The notes beneath the pieces were generated by a model that saw nothing but the letters and a program-made list of their open reading frames with translations, was not told the origin of the DNA and searched no databases. The position numbers were made by a program, and so were the translations under genes. From Parietaria judaica (Eukaryota; Streptophyta; Magnoliopsida; Rosales; Urticaceae), in contig OX940872.1 of NCBI GenBank assembly GCA_954871525.1, positions 15,151,180-15,215,179 of the forward strand: DNA of 64,000 nt, read 5' to 3'. Numbering within the stretch: the first letter of the stretch is position 1; each line of letters starts with the position of its first letter. This document shows, in pieces, positions 37,513-49,094 of this stretch.

Positions 37513-38076
37513 TTACGACAATGTCTGTTTGAACTTCGAGTCGTACCATAGTCCGCTGGTGAGATCGGCTCTGGCCGTTAAGTCACTAATCCCGTTTATT
37601 TGGGCCACGGTTATCTTGAACCTGGCCATGAAGTTCCGGAGCGGCTCTCCTCTCTCTTGTTGTAAAGAATAGAGGTTTTCCATTATGGTTTTTGTCTCCA
37701 TTAACATGGAAAAGTGTTTGAGGAACACAGTCGTTAGCTGCTCGAAATTTTCTATTGACCGGGGTTCTAGTTTCGAGAACCATTCCATCGCTGGACCTGC
37801 CAGGTTCTCAGCGAAGTACTGACAAGGACCAACGTCTAACTCATGTATCTCTAGGTTTTCTCATCCCATTACAATCCTAAAGGATCTCAGATGCACTTTG
37901 GGGTCAGTTGTCCCATCGTACCTTGGCAAGTTCACGCGCCTGCAGTCGTGGAGCTTGATGCTGGTTATGGCGAGTGAGCAAGGTTCTCTTCTCGACTCTT
38001 CCACTAACCGCACAATTTTCGAGGCAATGGTAGTAGCGCTGTGCACTCCAGAGTGCACTAGAAATGAGTTTATCAT
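37513..38076 (-). pseudogene. Element D gag relic
   Basis: LPRYDGTTDPKVHLRSF, EWFSKLEPRSIENFEQL, FLKHFSM and GEPLRNFMARFKI are gag-core motifs in the order expected for plant Ty3/gypsy. One in-frame stop lies near 37863. Distinct in sequence from the element A gag. Confidence 0.78.
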
Positions 38077-38462
38077 TCTTCCAAATCCGTGCCTCGAGGC
38101 ACTGGCTCAAGACGCACAGGATGGCGAGATTCTTGTCCGTTTATTGGATTGGGATATCTCGGATAAGGGACGGGTTGGCCCCAAGGGCCACAACTAGTGC
38201 CACTATCTCGCTCATAACCTTCCGAGTTGCTCGGTCGATAAGAGCGTTGGCAGCTGTATGAGGCAAAGTTTGCGATGAGAAGGTCGAGCTGCTTATGCAG
38301 CTCTTGATTCTAAGCATTCCTCGCCTCCATTTGAAACTTGAGGTCGCTGGGTTCAGCGCTCTATCCGAGATTGTCAACCCCGGACTCCATCGCGATTTGG
38401 ATCTTGTCGTTGCTCTTTTTTTTAAGTGATCTTGAGCTTGTAGATATTAGCAATATAAATTT

Positions 38463-38480
38463 CCCACAAACGGCGCCAAT
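38463..38480 (-). other. Primer-binding site of element D
   Basis: On the minus strand ATTGGCGCCGTTTGTGGG directly follows the LTR end. TGGCGCCGTT-type sequences are typical tRNA primer sites of plant Ty3/gypsy elements. Confidence 0.7.
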
Positions 38481-38481
38481 C

Positions 38482-41235
38482 TGTTGACGTGGTTTTCCAT
38501 CTTAATCAGTCAAAACGACTTGTGAGTGTATGATGTTTATGTTGGACATATGTGTCCTTAAACAAGATATTTATCCATTTGTAAAAGATTATGACAAGTC
38601 ATTGAATAAATATAGTACTTATCATATTAATCGTATTATAGTTTCTGGTAGAGTAAAACAAAATGTTTGTTTCCTTAAGTTCATAAAGGATGATTATCAG
38701 AACAGATTCAATGTGAGGAAGAATTAATAATCATAATAAATAAACTTAAAAATATCCGTGACCTGATTAACTTGGTGGGAGCCCATTAATCGTATAAGGT
38801 TATTAATGTGACTAAGTGACAATCCTATTCTGGATTATGTGTGTGTCACACTCACTAGAAGTGCATTAAGTGTGAAGTGTCTTCACACTGGACTGGACCT
38901 GACTTAAACTCAAGAAGTTATCATCTAATACCGTTATTGATAACTTGTAGTTGAGTCACAAAATGATGATCAAATGGATCTTCGTTCTAAGTCCTGAGTG
39001 GTCTTGAGTCCAAACTACTGGCTTGATTGTTCTTTGATTTAACCGTTAAAGAACACAATATATTACCGTTGTTCCCAACACTATTATTTTGGGAAAATGA
39101 TAGTCAGTAGTAAAAGTAGCTTGATCATAGAAATGAGCATCACACAGCTCTCTTCAGAGTCATGATGATTCCCTTGATTGTCGGTGGTGATAAGTGAGAG
39201 GTACCCGTGCGCAACTTATGAATCGAAACCATAAGTGGGTTACTCACAATATTACTTACTGAGTCAATGAGGAAAATTCAATGAGGGGCAATACGGTAAA
39301 AACCGCCTGCTCATGTGTGAGTCATCAACTGAGAGAACAATAACCCGAATTTGATTATATCAATGGACACCCCGCTGTATAAAGGGAATAATATATATCG
39401 TATTACTAAAGAGTGCAGCCTCGGGTCTATAGGGGAATCACTTCGAGGTTTGACGAACAACTAGTAGTTCGTTGGAGCTTAAGTTATACAGGTCCATTGT
39501 CCCCAGGTTAGCCCTGTAACAGATGATACGTACGTGATTAAAATATATTCTGGATAATGTTTAATCATTTGGCTAGACTTACAAAACTGAAAGGTCTGTG
39601 GCAGACGTCAAATAGTTTTATCAATATCGTGGCAAAATTACTATATCTTGGTACACTAAATTAACTGATAAAAGAAAGTTAGAATTTAGATTTTCTATCA
39701 GCACCATGTTGTCGGAAATTAAGTTCTAAGCAACTTTTCTTTTTAAACCAAGTTATTTCGACTTACTGTTAGTGACTTATGGATTTTCTAAGTTTGTGCT
39801 CGGTTCGATAAACTATGAAATTAAATCACATGTCACGAATTTAAATGATGGTGTGGCACCATGACATTTTAATGTGTGATATTGAGATCAAGATATATTA
39901 ATATAACTTAATATAGGAAACACTAGCTAATTCTAATGGTATGTTTTGGACATTCCATATTTACGGCATAAGTACCAAATGTTTTGGTATTTTAGCAAAT
40001 CCCTAAAATCAATTTAATCCATTGGACCGGTTATGATTTAATGTCAACCGTTGGATTAAGATAATTGATTTAAACCGTAATAGTAATTCGAAATTGATAG
40101 CTTGGTGACCAAGCTTTTAGGTATTTCAAATTTGGTTAATTAATTATATCTGTTGGATCGGTTTTAAGATTTAATCTTTACCGTCGGATTCTTAATTAAT
40201 TAATAATATATATATCATATATATTGCTCGAATAAATGAGGATAAGGAATTCGAATTAGGGTTTTATTAAAACCCTAGGTTATTGAATTTTATCCCTAAT
40301 TGATTTGATCCATTGAATTGGTTTAAGATTTATTTTTAACCATTGGATCTACATAGTCATTAAAGAATTTGATTGTTATATATATATATAATTCGAATTT
40401 AAGGATATAATGAGATAAGATTAAATATTTTGAACTTATCATGTATTTCTTATTTAATTAAATCCCCAATCAATTATATCCATTGGATTTTAATGAGATT
40501 AAATCAGACCATTGGATTGGAATAATTAATTATATTTAATTTTATAAATAGGAAAGATAGGGAGGGAATATCTCCAATTCGGTTATAGTCTGAGCCTATA
40601 AATAGGAGGCTCATTCTACATAATTCTCACACCTTCCCTAGAGCAAAAACTCGAGCTCTCCCTCTCTCTTTAGGGTCTACGAGTTTTTCGCTTTTGATCT
40701 CTCTTCTGGTTCGGCTTAGGAGATATTTTCTCTGGTAGCTTAAAAAAAAACCTTAGTTAAAGTTTGCGATGGAATCCTGCCAGCGAAGCCCATGCTTCGG
40801 TACGAGGAGTCCAGGAGAATATCTCGGAAGATCACGGGAGTTTCCCCTCATTCCCCGGTGAAGCCCTTTAGAGATTCAGAGTGCGCCTTCGAGAACGTCA
40901 CCAGAGGCCTTATGCATTGGGTCAATAAATGCAACCATTTACTGCTTTCCATTTATTTCTTATTCGACTAGCTTATAATAATGTTTATGAAATATTAAAT
41001 TCATAATATTTATCGGATCTTGTTGAAATGGTAATTATCCAATATCCGTGTCGTCGCACCAGTAATAAGTTTTTCCGCTTTAAAATAATTTTTAAATGTT
41101 ACCGGGACGGCTCGGAGGCATATTTTGTGGTAATGAAGTCGGGAATCAAACCCCAATTTCCAACAATTCAATATATATGTTTTTGTGGAATTCGATCATT
41201 TGCGTTGCAAACTCTCGATCATTACGCACGTATAC

Positions 41236-41280
<45 letters not shown>

Positions 41281-42737
41281 TATTTAAACTGAGACGATGA
41301 GTTTTATTTATAGAGGTTCGTCCCAAGGCGGTAGTTGACTACATCCTCTGTTAGTTTATTGCGACCATGAAGATGGTCGGATAGCTACAAGCAGCAAGTT
41401 ACGTCTAAAAATAGAGAAGGAATAAAAGAAGTAGAAAATACAAGGAAAAACTCTTAGAGAACAAGAATGCCGGATATAAAATCTCTCGATGTATTATGTC
41501 AGTGATTTGAGTGTTGGTGTGTGGAGGAGCTTGGTATTTATAGTCTTCAAAACTTTCCGTTGGGCTTCCAATAATCTGGGAGTTGTTCTTCTGAGCTAAC
41601 CGGGCTGACTGGCTTGTCTTGCTGGCACGTGTCCCATGACAGCGTGGTCTATGCCGAGCTGGATTCTTGACCTGATAGATCCATTAAGGACTTGGCTTCG
41701 TGCTCATGGTCTTTAGCTTAATTTGAATTGATGAGGCTGGGTAGGAAATATGACGGTTCAACCCTTCCTCTCCTCGGTTTGTGAGCTACAATTGTAACTA
41801 ATACATCATTGGATTTATTTCTTAGTTACAATCATAACTATAACTATAGTTGCGAAACGCGCAGAAACTTGCGAGTACAAAGAAGGTTATGGATTTCTAT
41901 TATTTTATTATTCTAGATTGATTTATTTTCATAACTTTTTAAACCTCTTTGGAATCGCACGAAAGTATCCTATCTGTTTGTGAATAAGCTGGAAGGATTG
42001 TAGAACAACATTCTTGGCAGTCGGAAATCCTTAGGAGGCTTTAGGGTTGATATAAATATAAAGATTGCACCTCAGTTCATCTTCAACCCTTCCAGAGAAT
42101 AACCTTGCCTTCAGTATTCATCAACGTTATTAACTTTCACAGAACGATGCTTTATTATGGAACATCCTCCGTTGGTAGAGGCGTCGACTGTGTTAAAGAG
42201 AACCGGACTAAAGGTGCCAGTCTAACGTCAACATATAGCAAGGGGATCTTGCTGAGTCCGACTTCCAGGAGGCAAGTGACCACCGTCATAATTCGGGACT
42301 CCATCACCGTATCAAGACCAAGTTGTTCTACCAGCTTTAGCTTCATGGGGAGCCCTTTTCTTTAAGCTATTTTACTATTGATTATAATTGGTGCTTGTAA
42401 ACATTATTAGTGATTAATATGGGTGATTGCCCTGCAGAAGTAGATAAGTATCGAACTGCGTTACCAAAACATCGCGTGTGTTCTTTATTGCTTTAACGTT
42501 GTGTTTGGTATCGATATTCATAATCTGCTTAAAACGTAGTAATATGAGTTTACACGTCTGATAGCTTCCTGTTCGTTGGGCCTTGATATGGTCAGGTATA
42601 TCGATGGGCTTTGGGCCTCGCAAGTGGGCTTTTGTGAATAGTAATTTATTCTTTAATTAATGCCTTTTATTTATTTAGTAAAAAAATTAATTAATTCATA
42701 TGTCGTATTAAACAAACGACAAATTTCCACATCAACA
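38482..42737 (-). repeat. Element D 5' LTR, interrupted by a nested LTR
   Basis: Plus-strand ends are TGTTGACGTGG and CCACATCAACA, a 10-of-11 inverted match. The native parts are 38482-38539 and 41166-42737. A minus-strand TATA (GACTATAAATACC) near 41540 and leader text toward 41290 agree with minus orientation. A TA microsatellite lies at about 41231-41277. Confidence 0.68.
38540..41165 (+). mobile_element. Family L LTR (about 2.6 kb), nested in the D LTR
   Basis: Ends TGTTGGAC and TTTCCAACA form an LTR-type inverted end. A TATA box CCTATAAATAGG at 40595-40605 is in plus orientation, opposite to element D. It matches the left copy (32933-34345) over its 3' half. No coding domain, so a solo LTR. 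No clear 5-bp duplication was found (GTTTA against ATTCA), so the left border may be off. Confidence 0.6.
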
Positions 42738-44174
42738 ACCACCCTGACCCTCGCCAGGCTCCCCCGGAGGGTTGCTAGGAAGAATACCTCCATGAGACCG
42801 GAGGGTCGCCAGGATAAAGACTTCGTAGACATCAGAGATCGCTAGGACCACCCCGACCCTCGCCAGGATCGCTAGGAAGAACACTAACAAGACACCAGAG
42901 ATTTGCAGGACTACCCCGACCCTCTCCAGGATCGCCTGGAGGGTCGTCAAGTTGAAGACCCCGACGACATTGCAGCACGCTTGAATAACCCGGACCCTCG
43001 TCAGGCTCACCCTGAAGTTCGCCAGGAGATTCGTTGAGCCTACAATTTTGAAGATCACCGGAACTACCCGGACCCTCGCCAGGCTTTCCTGGGGTCTCTA
43101 GGGGGTCCATTGAGATAAAGACATCAAACTTGCAGGAGCATGTCGGGACATCTCCGACCCTCACGAAGACGGAAAGGCGTATGGCGAGGTGAAGTTATAA
43201 ACCTCGAAGACTACAAAGAAGACCGCCAAATGGGTCGTGAGGATTCCCCTGACCGCCGCCAAGATCACCAAGAGGCTCGCCAAACGCGGCGCGATGACAT
43301 GTTTGACCTTCTTCAAGGGATGCAGAAGGAAATTCAATACTTGCGCTCAGGTCAAAATTGTGGCGTAATGGCCCGCGCCTTGCTCGACGGGACATTGTCC
43401 CCACTCGCACACCACCTGCTTGACGGACAAGTCATAGGCGACTTATGCTTTGCAAGCAACCTCATCTACGATGGGAAATGATATCCCGTCTACAACCTTG
43501 TCCAATACCACACAACCATGTAAATGAGAAAGTTCTCGATGTCGGCTATATGCCAGACGTTCTGCTTAACTCTCTCTTGCACAACATTCGAGTGTTACCA
43601 GCAACTACCCAAGGCTAGCATCTATTCGTTAAACCAGGTAAAAAAATACGTCTTCCTCGCCAAATTTTCCGCCACAATGACCCAAAGAAAGGAGAAATCC
43701 TATCTGTCGTTGATCAAACAAAAGAACGACAAAACCCTATATAAGTTTATCGACCGCTTCGTCGAACAATCCAACAAGGTGAACGACTACATCGACAATG
43801 ACATTGTCATCGCCCTCATTGATGGACTACAACCAGAAGAGTTCATGGTCTCCCTAGTTAAAGACAGGCCATCGACCATGACAGAATTCATGATGAGAGT
43901 AGCTCAACATATCTTCGTGGAGGAATACCTCACCAGCAAGAAGTCATCGGAACAACGAAGCCATAGACGAAGCAACGAACGCTCTCCATACGAGACAAAG
44001 AGAAATATGAGCCGCACTAACAACAATAGATACCGGGTGGCAAAACCGCAGGAGGGCCAAACAGTGAAAGGTCCACCCCGCTACGATAGAATGGGATACA
44101 CTCCACTGACAACCACTCTAGACAAAATATTCGCAACGAACCGCGACAAGTTGAAGGAACCTCGCCCTCTGTAG
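42738..44174 (+). pseudogene. Element C: gag fragment of the element A family
   Basis: Begins abruptly at the D LTR end with leader repeats (GACCCTCGCCAGG units to about 43140), then a gag frame from 43140 to 44174. Motifs DDMFDLLQGMQKEIQYLRS, RKEKSYLSLIKQKNDKTL and KFIDRFVEQSNKVNDYID are close to A's gag. Stops occur at 43479-43481 and 43518-43520. It ends after LKEPRPL and gives way to unrelated AT-rich DNA. It helps show where A's gag has shifted frame. Confidence 0.78.
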
Positions 44175-44404
44175 ATACTGGCGAAGGTACAGTGGGGTGA
44201 GGAGAAACACGTGCCCTCTCTCTTCTTTTTTTTTTATATAATTTTTTATTAGTATTTTAATATAAAATTTTACCCATAATTAAGTCTCAACTATCTAACC
44301 TTAATTATTGGTTAATATTCAATAACTAACCATAGAAATAGGAACTAACTTTAATTATATACAATATATGTATATATGAGTACGTGTATATTGTGTGTAC
44401 TCAC

Positions 44405-44687
44405 TAGAGGTGCAAGTGGCTATGTCGCGATGCATCGCGACTCGGATTGCCAAAATCGCGAAAATGGTCGTCGCGACAGACGCGATGGGTCGCGACTGTG
44501 CCAAATTGCGATGCGTTGGATTGGTGACGTGGCGAGGTAGGATTGGGCAAGAGAGTTTAGCGCGAATTTTCACCACAAATCACGACGTATCGCGATTTTG
44601 ACCAAATAGTCGCGACCGATCGCGATTTTGACAAAACCATCGCGACTCATCGCGACTGTATGTTTGGAGTCGCAACTTGCAACTCTA
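44405..44687. mobile_element. Small hAT-like element made of CGCGA words
   Basis: Ends TAGAGGTGCAAG and CTTGCAACTCTA are inverted repeats (11 of 12). Flanks GTACTCAC (44397-44404) and ATACTCAA (44688-44695) agree at six of eight, an imperfect hAT-size duplication. Between them TCGCGA, ATCGCGAC and GTCGCGAC words recur in both orientations. No coding capacity. Confidence 0.72.
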
Positions 44688-44781
44688 ATACTCAATATTC
44701 CACAAAAATAGAAACCAATTAACCTGCAACCTTGATTATATAAATATGGTTTACGTGTAATCGTGTATATATTTTGATGGG

Positions 44782-46851
44782 TGTTAATGTGTAAAAATGG
44801 CTTTAACTTAGAGTCGGATCCAAGGTTCGGGTCCCGAGATTGACCCGCTGAACACAAGGATGAGTGAATGATGAATCAACACGGGTTGACTGATGATCGT
44901 CAAAGCTGGAGGCGATTCTGTCGTCTTCGGCGAGTCTCCGGACTGTCGTTGACGATCTTCGGCAAACTTCTCTTGTGGTAGCGAAGTCCGGTTAATGGCG
45001 AAGCTCCTCATCCGGGCGGAGTCTTTGTCTTGGCGATGTCCTCGTCTGGCAAACTCCGGTCTTGATGAAGCTCTGAGCTAGTCTTGATGATTCTTCGTGC
45101 TTTTCCTTCATTGGCGAGCTCCTATGACGAAGGAGGACCTGCAAAAAAGGGTAGAATGGGCCCCTTCCCCGTCGCTTATGGTTAGGCGAGGCTGCCTACG
45201 TATCCCAGTTTAAGAGAACCAGGTCCCACGTAGTTTGGGGTTAGTGATAAACGGCAGGTGAATGACGATATGGTTTGACTCGTCGGAAGTGCCGTTATTG
45301 GCGGTGCGGGGTGACCCTTGACCTCATTGGTGTTGGCAAACTCACTGTCGTTGTTTCCTCGAGTTAGCAAAGTACACTGAGAGCCTTGACCTGACAAGGT
45401 GTGCTCCTTTTTCTACCTTGTCGGGGTAGATGGCCTCGTATGACGAGGGGCCTTGTCCCGACGAAGGGAAGCTCCGTCTCTGTCGACCTTGTCAGGGTAG
45501 GTGGCCTCGTATGACGAGAAGGCCTTGTCCCGACGAAGGGAAGCTCCGTCTCTGTCGACCTCACAGGTGGTGGCGTGGTTTCCCACCAAGCAAGGGACGT
45601 CTTAGCTGACCCGTCGAACAACCTTTCTTCTCAGGCCTAAGACTCTGCTTCTAGATCGATCTCAGCTCTTAACTCAAGTCCTTTTCTCGTTACAGTAGAC
45701 GAGTTTTTTGAGAGAGAAAGCTAGAGAGAAGCTTTGGAGAAAGCTGTGAGTGAGTGTGAAAATGAGGGGGGGGGGGGGGAAGGCTTAGGAAAACAACTTC
45801 CTGGAATTACACCCTAGGGGCCTGCGAATTCCCTGGGAATTGCACCCCTGCGGGCCTCCCATTTCCCTGAATATTGCACTTTCAGGGGTCCTGCGATTTT
45901 CTCCCTACAATAGGGGGGGTTTTCAAGGCCCCTTGCCTGCAAAAAGAGTCTCCGATGCTTCTTGGTTCGTCTTCGATGTCTTCGTGTTGTCCGCGAGTCC
46001 ATAAGTTGTGTTCGGGGAAATTCGGAGGATTTCCGGGGCTCTTCGTAGTATCAGGTCTTCTCGTCGTGTAGGCTAATTCCAAGTTATGCCCTCTCCAAGC
46101 TCCGGCGAGGGGTTTCGTTGCCTCGTCGCCTTGGAACCTCGTCGCCTTGGCGCCTCATCGGCTTGTCGCCTCGTCGTCTCGTTGGTTTGTCGCCTCGTCG
46201 GCTTGTCGCCTCGTCGCCTTGTCGCCTCGTCGTCTCGTTGGTTTGTCGCCTCGTCGGCTTGTCGCCTCGTCGCCTTGTCGCCTCGTCGTGTTGTCGCCTC
46301 GTCGCCTCGTCGCCTTGTCGGCTCGTCGCCTTGTCGGTTCGTCGCCTCGTCGGCTTGTTGCCTCGTTGCCTTGTCAGCTTCGTCGCCTCGTCGCCTTGTT
46401 GGCTCGTCGCCTTGTCGGCTCGTCGCCTTGTCGCCTTGTCGGCTCGTCGCCTTGTCGGCTCGTTGCCTTGTCGCCTCGTCGCCTTGTCGTCTTGTCGCCT
46501 CGTCGCCTTGTCGGTTCGTCGCCTCTTCGGCTTGTTGCCTCGTTGCCTTGTCAGCTTCATCGCCTCATCGCTTTGTCGGCTTGTTGCCTCGTCGCCTCGT
46601 TGGCTTGTCGGCTTCGTCGCCTCGTCGCTTCATCAGCTCATCGCCTTGTCGGCTTCGTTGCCTCGTTGCCTTGTCGGCTTTGTTGCTTTTTGGGCCCCGG
46701 GCGTCGCCAATGTCTTAGTTCTTCGGTCTCGGGCCTCTGGCGTTGGTGATGGGCCTTGACTTACCATGACAAGCTTTGACTTTTCTCAGTGGGCTTTGAC
46801 TTTTGCCAAAATGGGCCCAATTTTTATATTTTACGAAAAATGCAAATAACA
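44782..46851 (-). repeat. Element B LTR (2,070 bp)
   Basis: On the minus strand starts TGTTATTTGCATTTTTCG and ends ACACATTAACA. It contains the GTAGGCAG block, a duplicated CGACAAGGTCGACAG-type segment around 45410-45560, a run of 14 G (45766-45779) and the long minisatellite. Confidence 0.85.
46113..46690. repeat. Expanded LTR minisatellite (TCGCCTCG / TCGGCTTG words)
   Basis: About 580 bp of 8-9-bp words, the reverse complement of the array in element A. Overlapping frames of about 200 codons on the plus strand are repeat artefacts (RRLVASSPCRLV-type strings). Confidence 0.85.
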
Positions 46852-47582
46852 TTAACCTTCTAGTGTTGTTTGGAGAGGATCCGGGTTGTCAGAGATTTTT
46901 GTCTCCTTTCCGTCCTCCCAAGGAACTACAAATTTCCTTTAACTGGGTGTTTGTAAAATATTTTCAAAATTTTTCTCATAATAAGCGGAAAAATAATTTC
47001 GAGTATAGTCAATGACATAAGCGAATTGATAAATCATAAGTCAGTTTTTTATGATTTTATTTGATCTTTGGATTTTTGGAGGTTCATACGCACACTTTGT
47101 AAAATATAGACCTTTTAAATTAATTTTGAACTCCGTAAATAAATCCAAAAATAAATAAATAAAACCAAGTGACATAATAAATGAGAGAGTAAATAAATAC
47201 TTTGAAAATAAAATTGCGCATTAAGTTCGGAACTTTAACAAATTCCTTAATTATTGCGCAATTTTTTACTTATAATAAATACCGTAAATAATTAAATAAT
47301 TCATGAAAACCCAGGAAAATAGTTTTAATTTTGTTTTCATGTTTGAAAATTAAAAATGAAACTTTATAAAGTTCCAAAGTTTAATTTCCAAGGTTTTATG
47401 AATAACCTTTGAAAATAGCATTTTTCACTTAAAACATATAAAAGCCCATTTTTGATAGTTTTTTACCAAGAAAAAATTAAACTTCAGCTTTCAAGCCTAG
47501 TTTATGCGATTTTGGGCTTGTGTGGGCTTATAAAACTCGAATAATAATAAAAAGGAAATGAGATTAGGGTTAAATATTACCT
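46852..47582. other. AT-rich spacer of element B
   Basis: Reverse-orientation match to 29900-30630 of element A. No gene; it leads to the antisense promoter at 47583-47590. Confidence 0.6.
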
Positions 47583-47590
47583 CATAAATA
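47583..47590 (+). promoter_or_regulatory. TATA-like promoter of the element B antisense gene
   Basis: CATAAATA within CCTCATAAATACC, followed by TTTTAGGGTTTAAG, identical in layout to element A. The start codon is 85 bp downstream. Confidence 0.55.
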
Positions 47591-47667
47591 CCTTTTAGGG
47601 TTTAAGGCAATTTTCTCTCTCATCTTGCTCCTCCAATTCGCGATTTGGCCTTCTCCGGGGAGTCTTG

Positions 47668-49025
47668 ATGGCTGCATTTCCATTGCTTATAAAGGAGATG
47701 ACAATTTCCGACGAGCTTGGTGGGGAATTCTCCGTTGACGATGTCCTTTTATCCGGTACGTTCTCTTTGTCAAGTCTTTTTGTTGACGTCGATAATCCGA
47801 TCATCGTTGATGGTGTTCCAGCAAACTTGGATGATTGGACATCATCTCTTGAAGATATATTCCGTGTAGATGATGGTGCGGGAATTAAAATTCCGGCGAG
47901 TGCCGTGGAGGAGGCCGAACTCGGTCTTGGCCCGGGTAGCCTTTCGGCGATCGGCGTGGCTACCGGCGAGGGTGGAGGCTGCATGGCGGGATTTGGCACG
48001 TCGGCGATGGTTGTCAGGGGTCCACCGGCGACGTCTGTGGTGGTGGAGAGCGGTGGAGTGGCGGCGCAAGGCGCGGAGAGCGGGCTTCCCGCGGTGCTTG
48101 GCGCGCGCGTGGTCCTCGGTTCGGGCGGCAATGGCGTGGGCCGTGGGGTCCACAGCGTGGTGGAGTTGGCTGGTCTCTCCTTTCCGGCTTGGTCTGTGGC
48201 GGTTTCCGGTGGCGGCTGGAGCAGTGGAGGACTTCGGCGTGCGTGGGGCCCGCGGGGGCTCTTTCGGCGTGATCAGCTCGGTTCTCGAGGCGAGCATTGG
48301 CTCGGTGCTTGCCCCAGAAAATATTACAGCGGCGATGGTGATGTCCGTTGGTGGCGGTGAGGTCGTCTTCAACTCCGGGAAGGCTGCTCCGGCGAAAGGG
48401 CCGACAAAAGTGGTGGCGGGGTCCGATTTTGACGGAAACTTTGACTTTGAAGGCTTCGAGACTCCGATTGACGATCCGATTTTTGCGTTGGATTCTTCGG
48501 AATCTAGGATTTCTTTTTCCGAGGATATTATTCCTAGGCCAAGTGTGCCGGTATCCGGGCTCGGTAAGGACCTCTCATTGCTGCTCCATCTTTTGTCGTC
48601 GGCTCCGGCGGAGAGAACTTTGTCTTCTAAGTCTCCTAGATGGGCTGTCGACTTTGCAGGTGGCTTAGCGAATGGAGGCGGATTTCCAGGCGAGCTTGGC
48701 TCCGAGCCTTTGGTCCATAATGGTGTCGACACGTCTGATGTTGTTGAGGAGCAGGGCGCTGGTGGGGACTTTGTCAATGAAGCGTCTGTCGTTGAGGAGG
48801 ACATACTGGCAAGGGTCCTGCCATCGTGGGCTTTCCCGCTGGCGAGGGTCCTCCTATCGACGAGACGCCCAGACAACGTCTTATCCGCGTTTCGGCCATC
48901 TGTTCTAAGCTGATTGTGCGTAGCCACGTCTCTGAGTCTTCGTTGACATCGTTCCTCGCTCTTCATGGGTTGTCGCATATCGCCGGTTTTTGAGTTTCTG
49001 CTGCTGGCGAGCTTCCTTGTCATAA
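47668..49025 (+). pseudogene. Element B antisense gene, truncated by CACTA insertion
   Basis: Starts MAAFPLLIKEM, then TISDELGGEF, matching A's acidic N-terminus, then NLDDWTSSLEDIFRVDDGAG, SVGGGEVVFNSG, SSKSPRWAVDFAGGLANGG and finally FLALHGLSHIAG. There it is cut by the CACTA end, before the RDLLLLLGVP part. The frame change after the N-terminal third occurs in the same direction and place as in A, so it is ancestral: an intron or an old indel. Other shifts differ from A. It supports that the gene belonged to the ancestral element. Confidence 0.7.
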
Positions 49026-49057
49026 CACTAGTACAAATTGTTTATCCTTCCACGGAG

Positions 49058-49091
49058 TTTCAACCATGGAAATATTTTTCCATGGTTGAAA
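49058..49091. repeat. Subterminal hairpin near the CACTA 5' end
   Basis: Arms TTTCAACCATGGAAA and TTTCCATGGTTGAAA are perfect 15-bp inverted repeats around a 4-nt loop (TATT). It lies 32 bp inside the terminus, a place where transposase-binding sites are expected. Confidence 0.75.
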
Positions 49092-49094
49092 ATC

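Larger units (their letters stand above)
34330..42737 (-). mobile_element. Element D: degenerate minus-strand Tat-lineage Ty3/gypsy element
   Basis: Read on the minus strand: 5' LTR (42737-38482, split by a family L LTR), primer-binding site, gag, protease, RT, RNase H, archaeal-type RNase H, then truncation by the left L copy. Integrase and the 3' LTR are missing. Many stops and frameshifts mark it as old. The dual RNase H places it in the Tat lineage, but it is a different family from element A. Confidence 0.78.
44782..49025 (-). mobile_element. Element B: second A-family element, reverse orientation, cut by the CACTA
   Basis: From right to left on the minus-strand sense: antisense-gene region, AT-rich spacer, then 3' LTR. 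All parts match element A in reverse. The remaining 5' part (gag-pol and 5' LTR) would lie beyond the CACTA insertion, outside the window. Confidence 0.82.

Noticed and set aside
38535..41170. 5-bp target duplication for the nested L LTR
   Set aside because: GTTTA and ATTCA do not match, and shifting the left border by a few bases did not help.
41228..41278. Long TA run as a functional element
   Set aside because: A simple microsatellite in the D LTR.
45766..45779. Run of 14 G as a polypurine tract
   Set aside because: It lies inside the LTR of element B, not next to its border; probably a homopolymer expansion or sequencing slippage.
46086..46759. Three overlapping 200-codon frames in element B's LTR
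   Set aside because: They are produced by the 8-9-bp GC-rich minisatellite, which is open in several frames at once. Composition is almost only Arg, Ser, Leu, Val and Ala.
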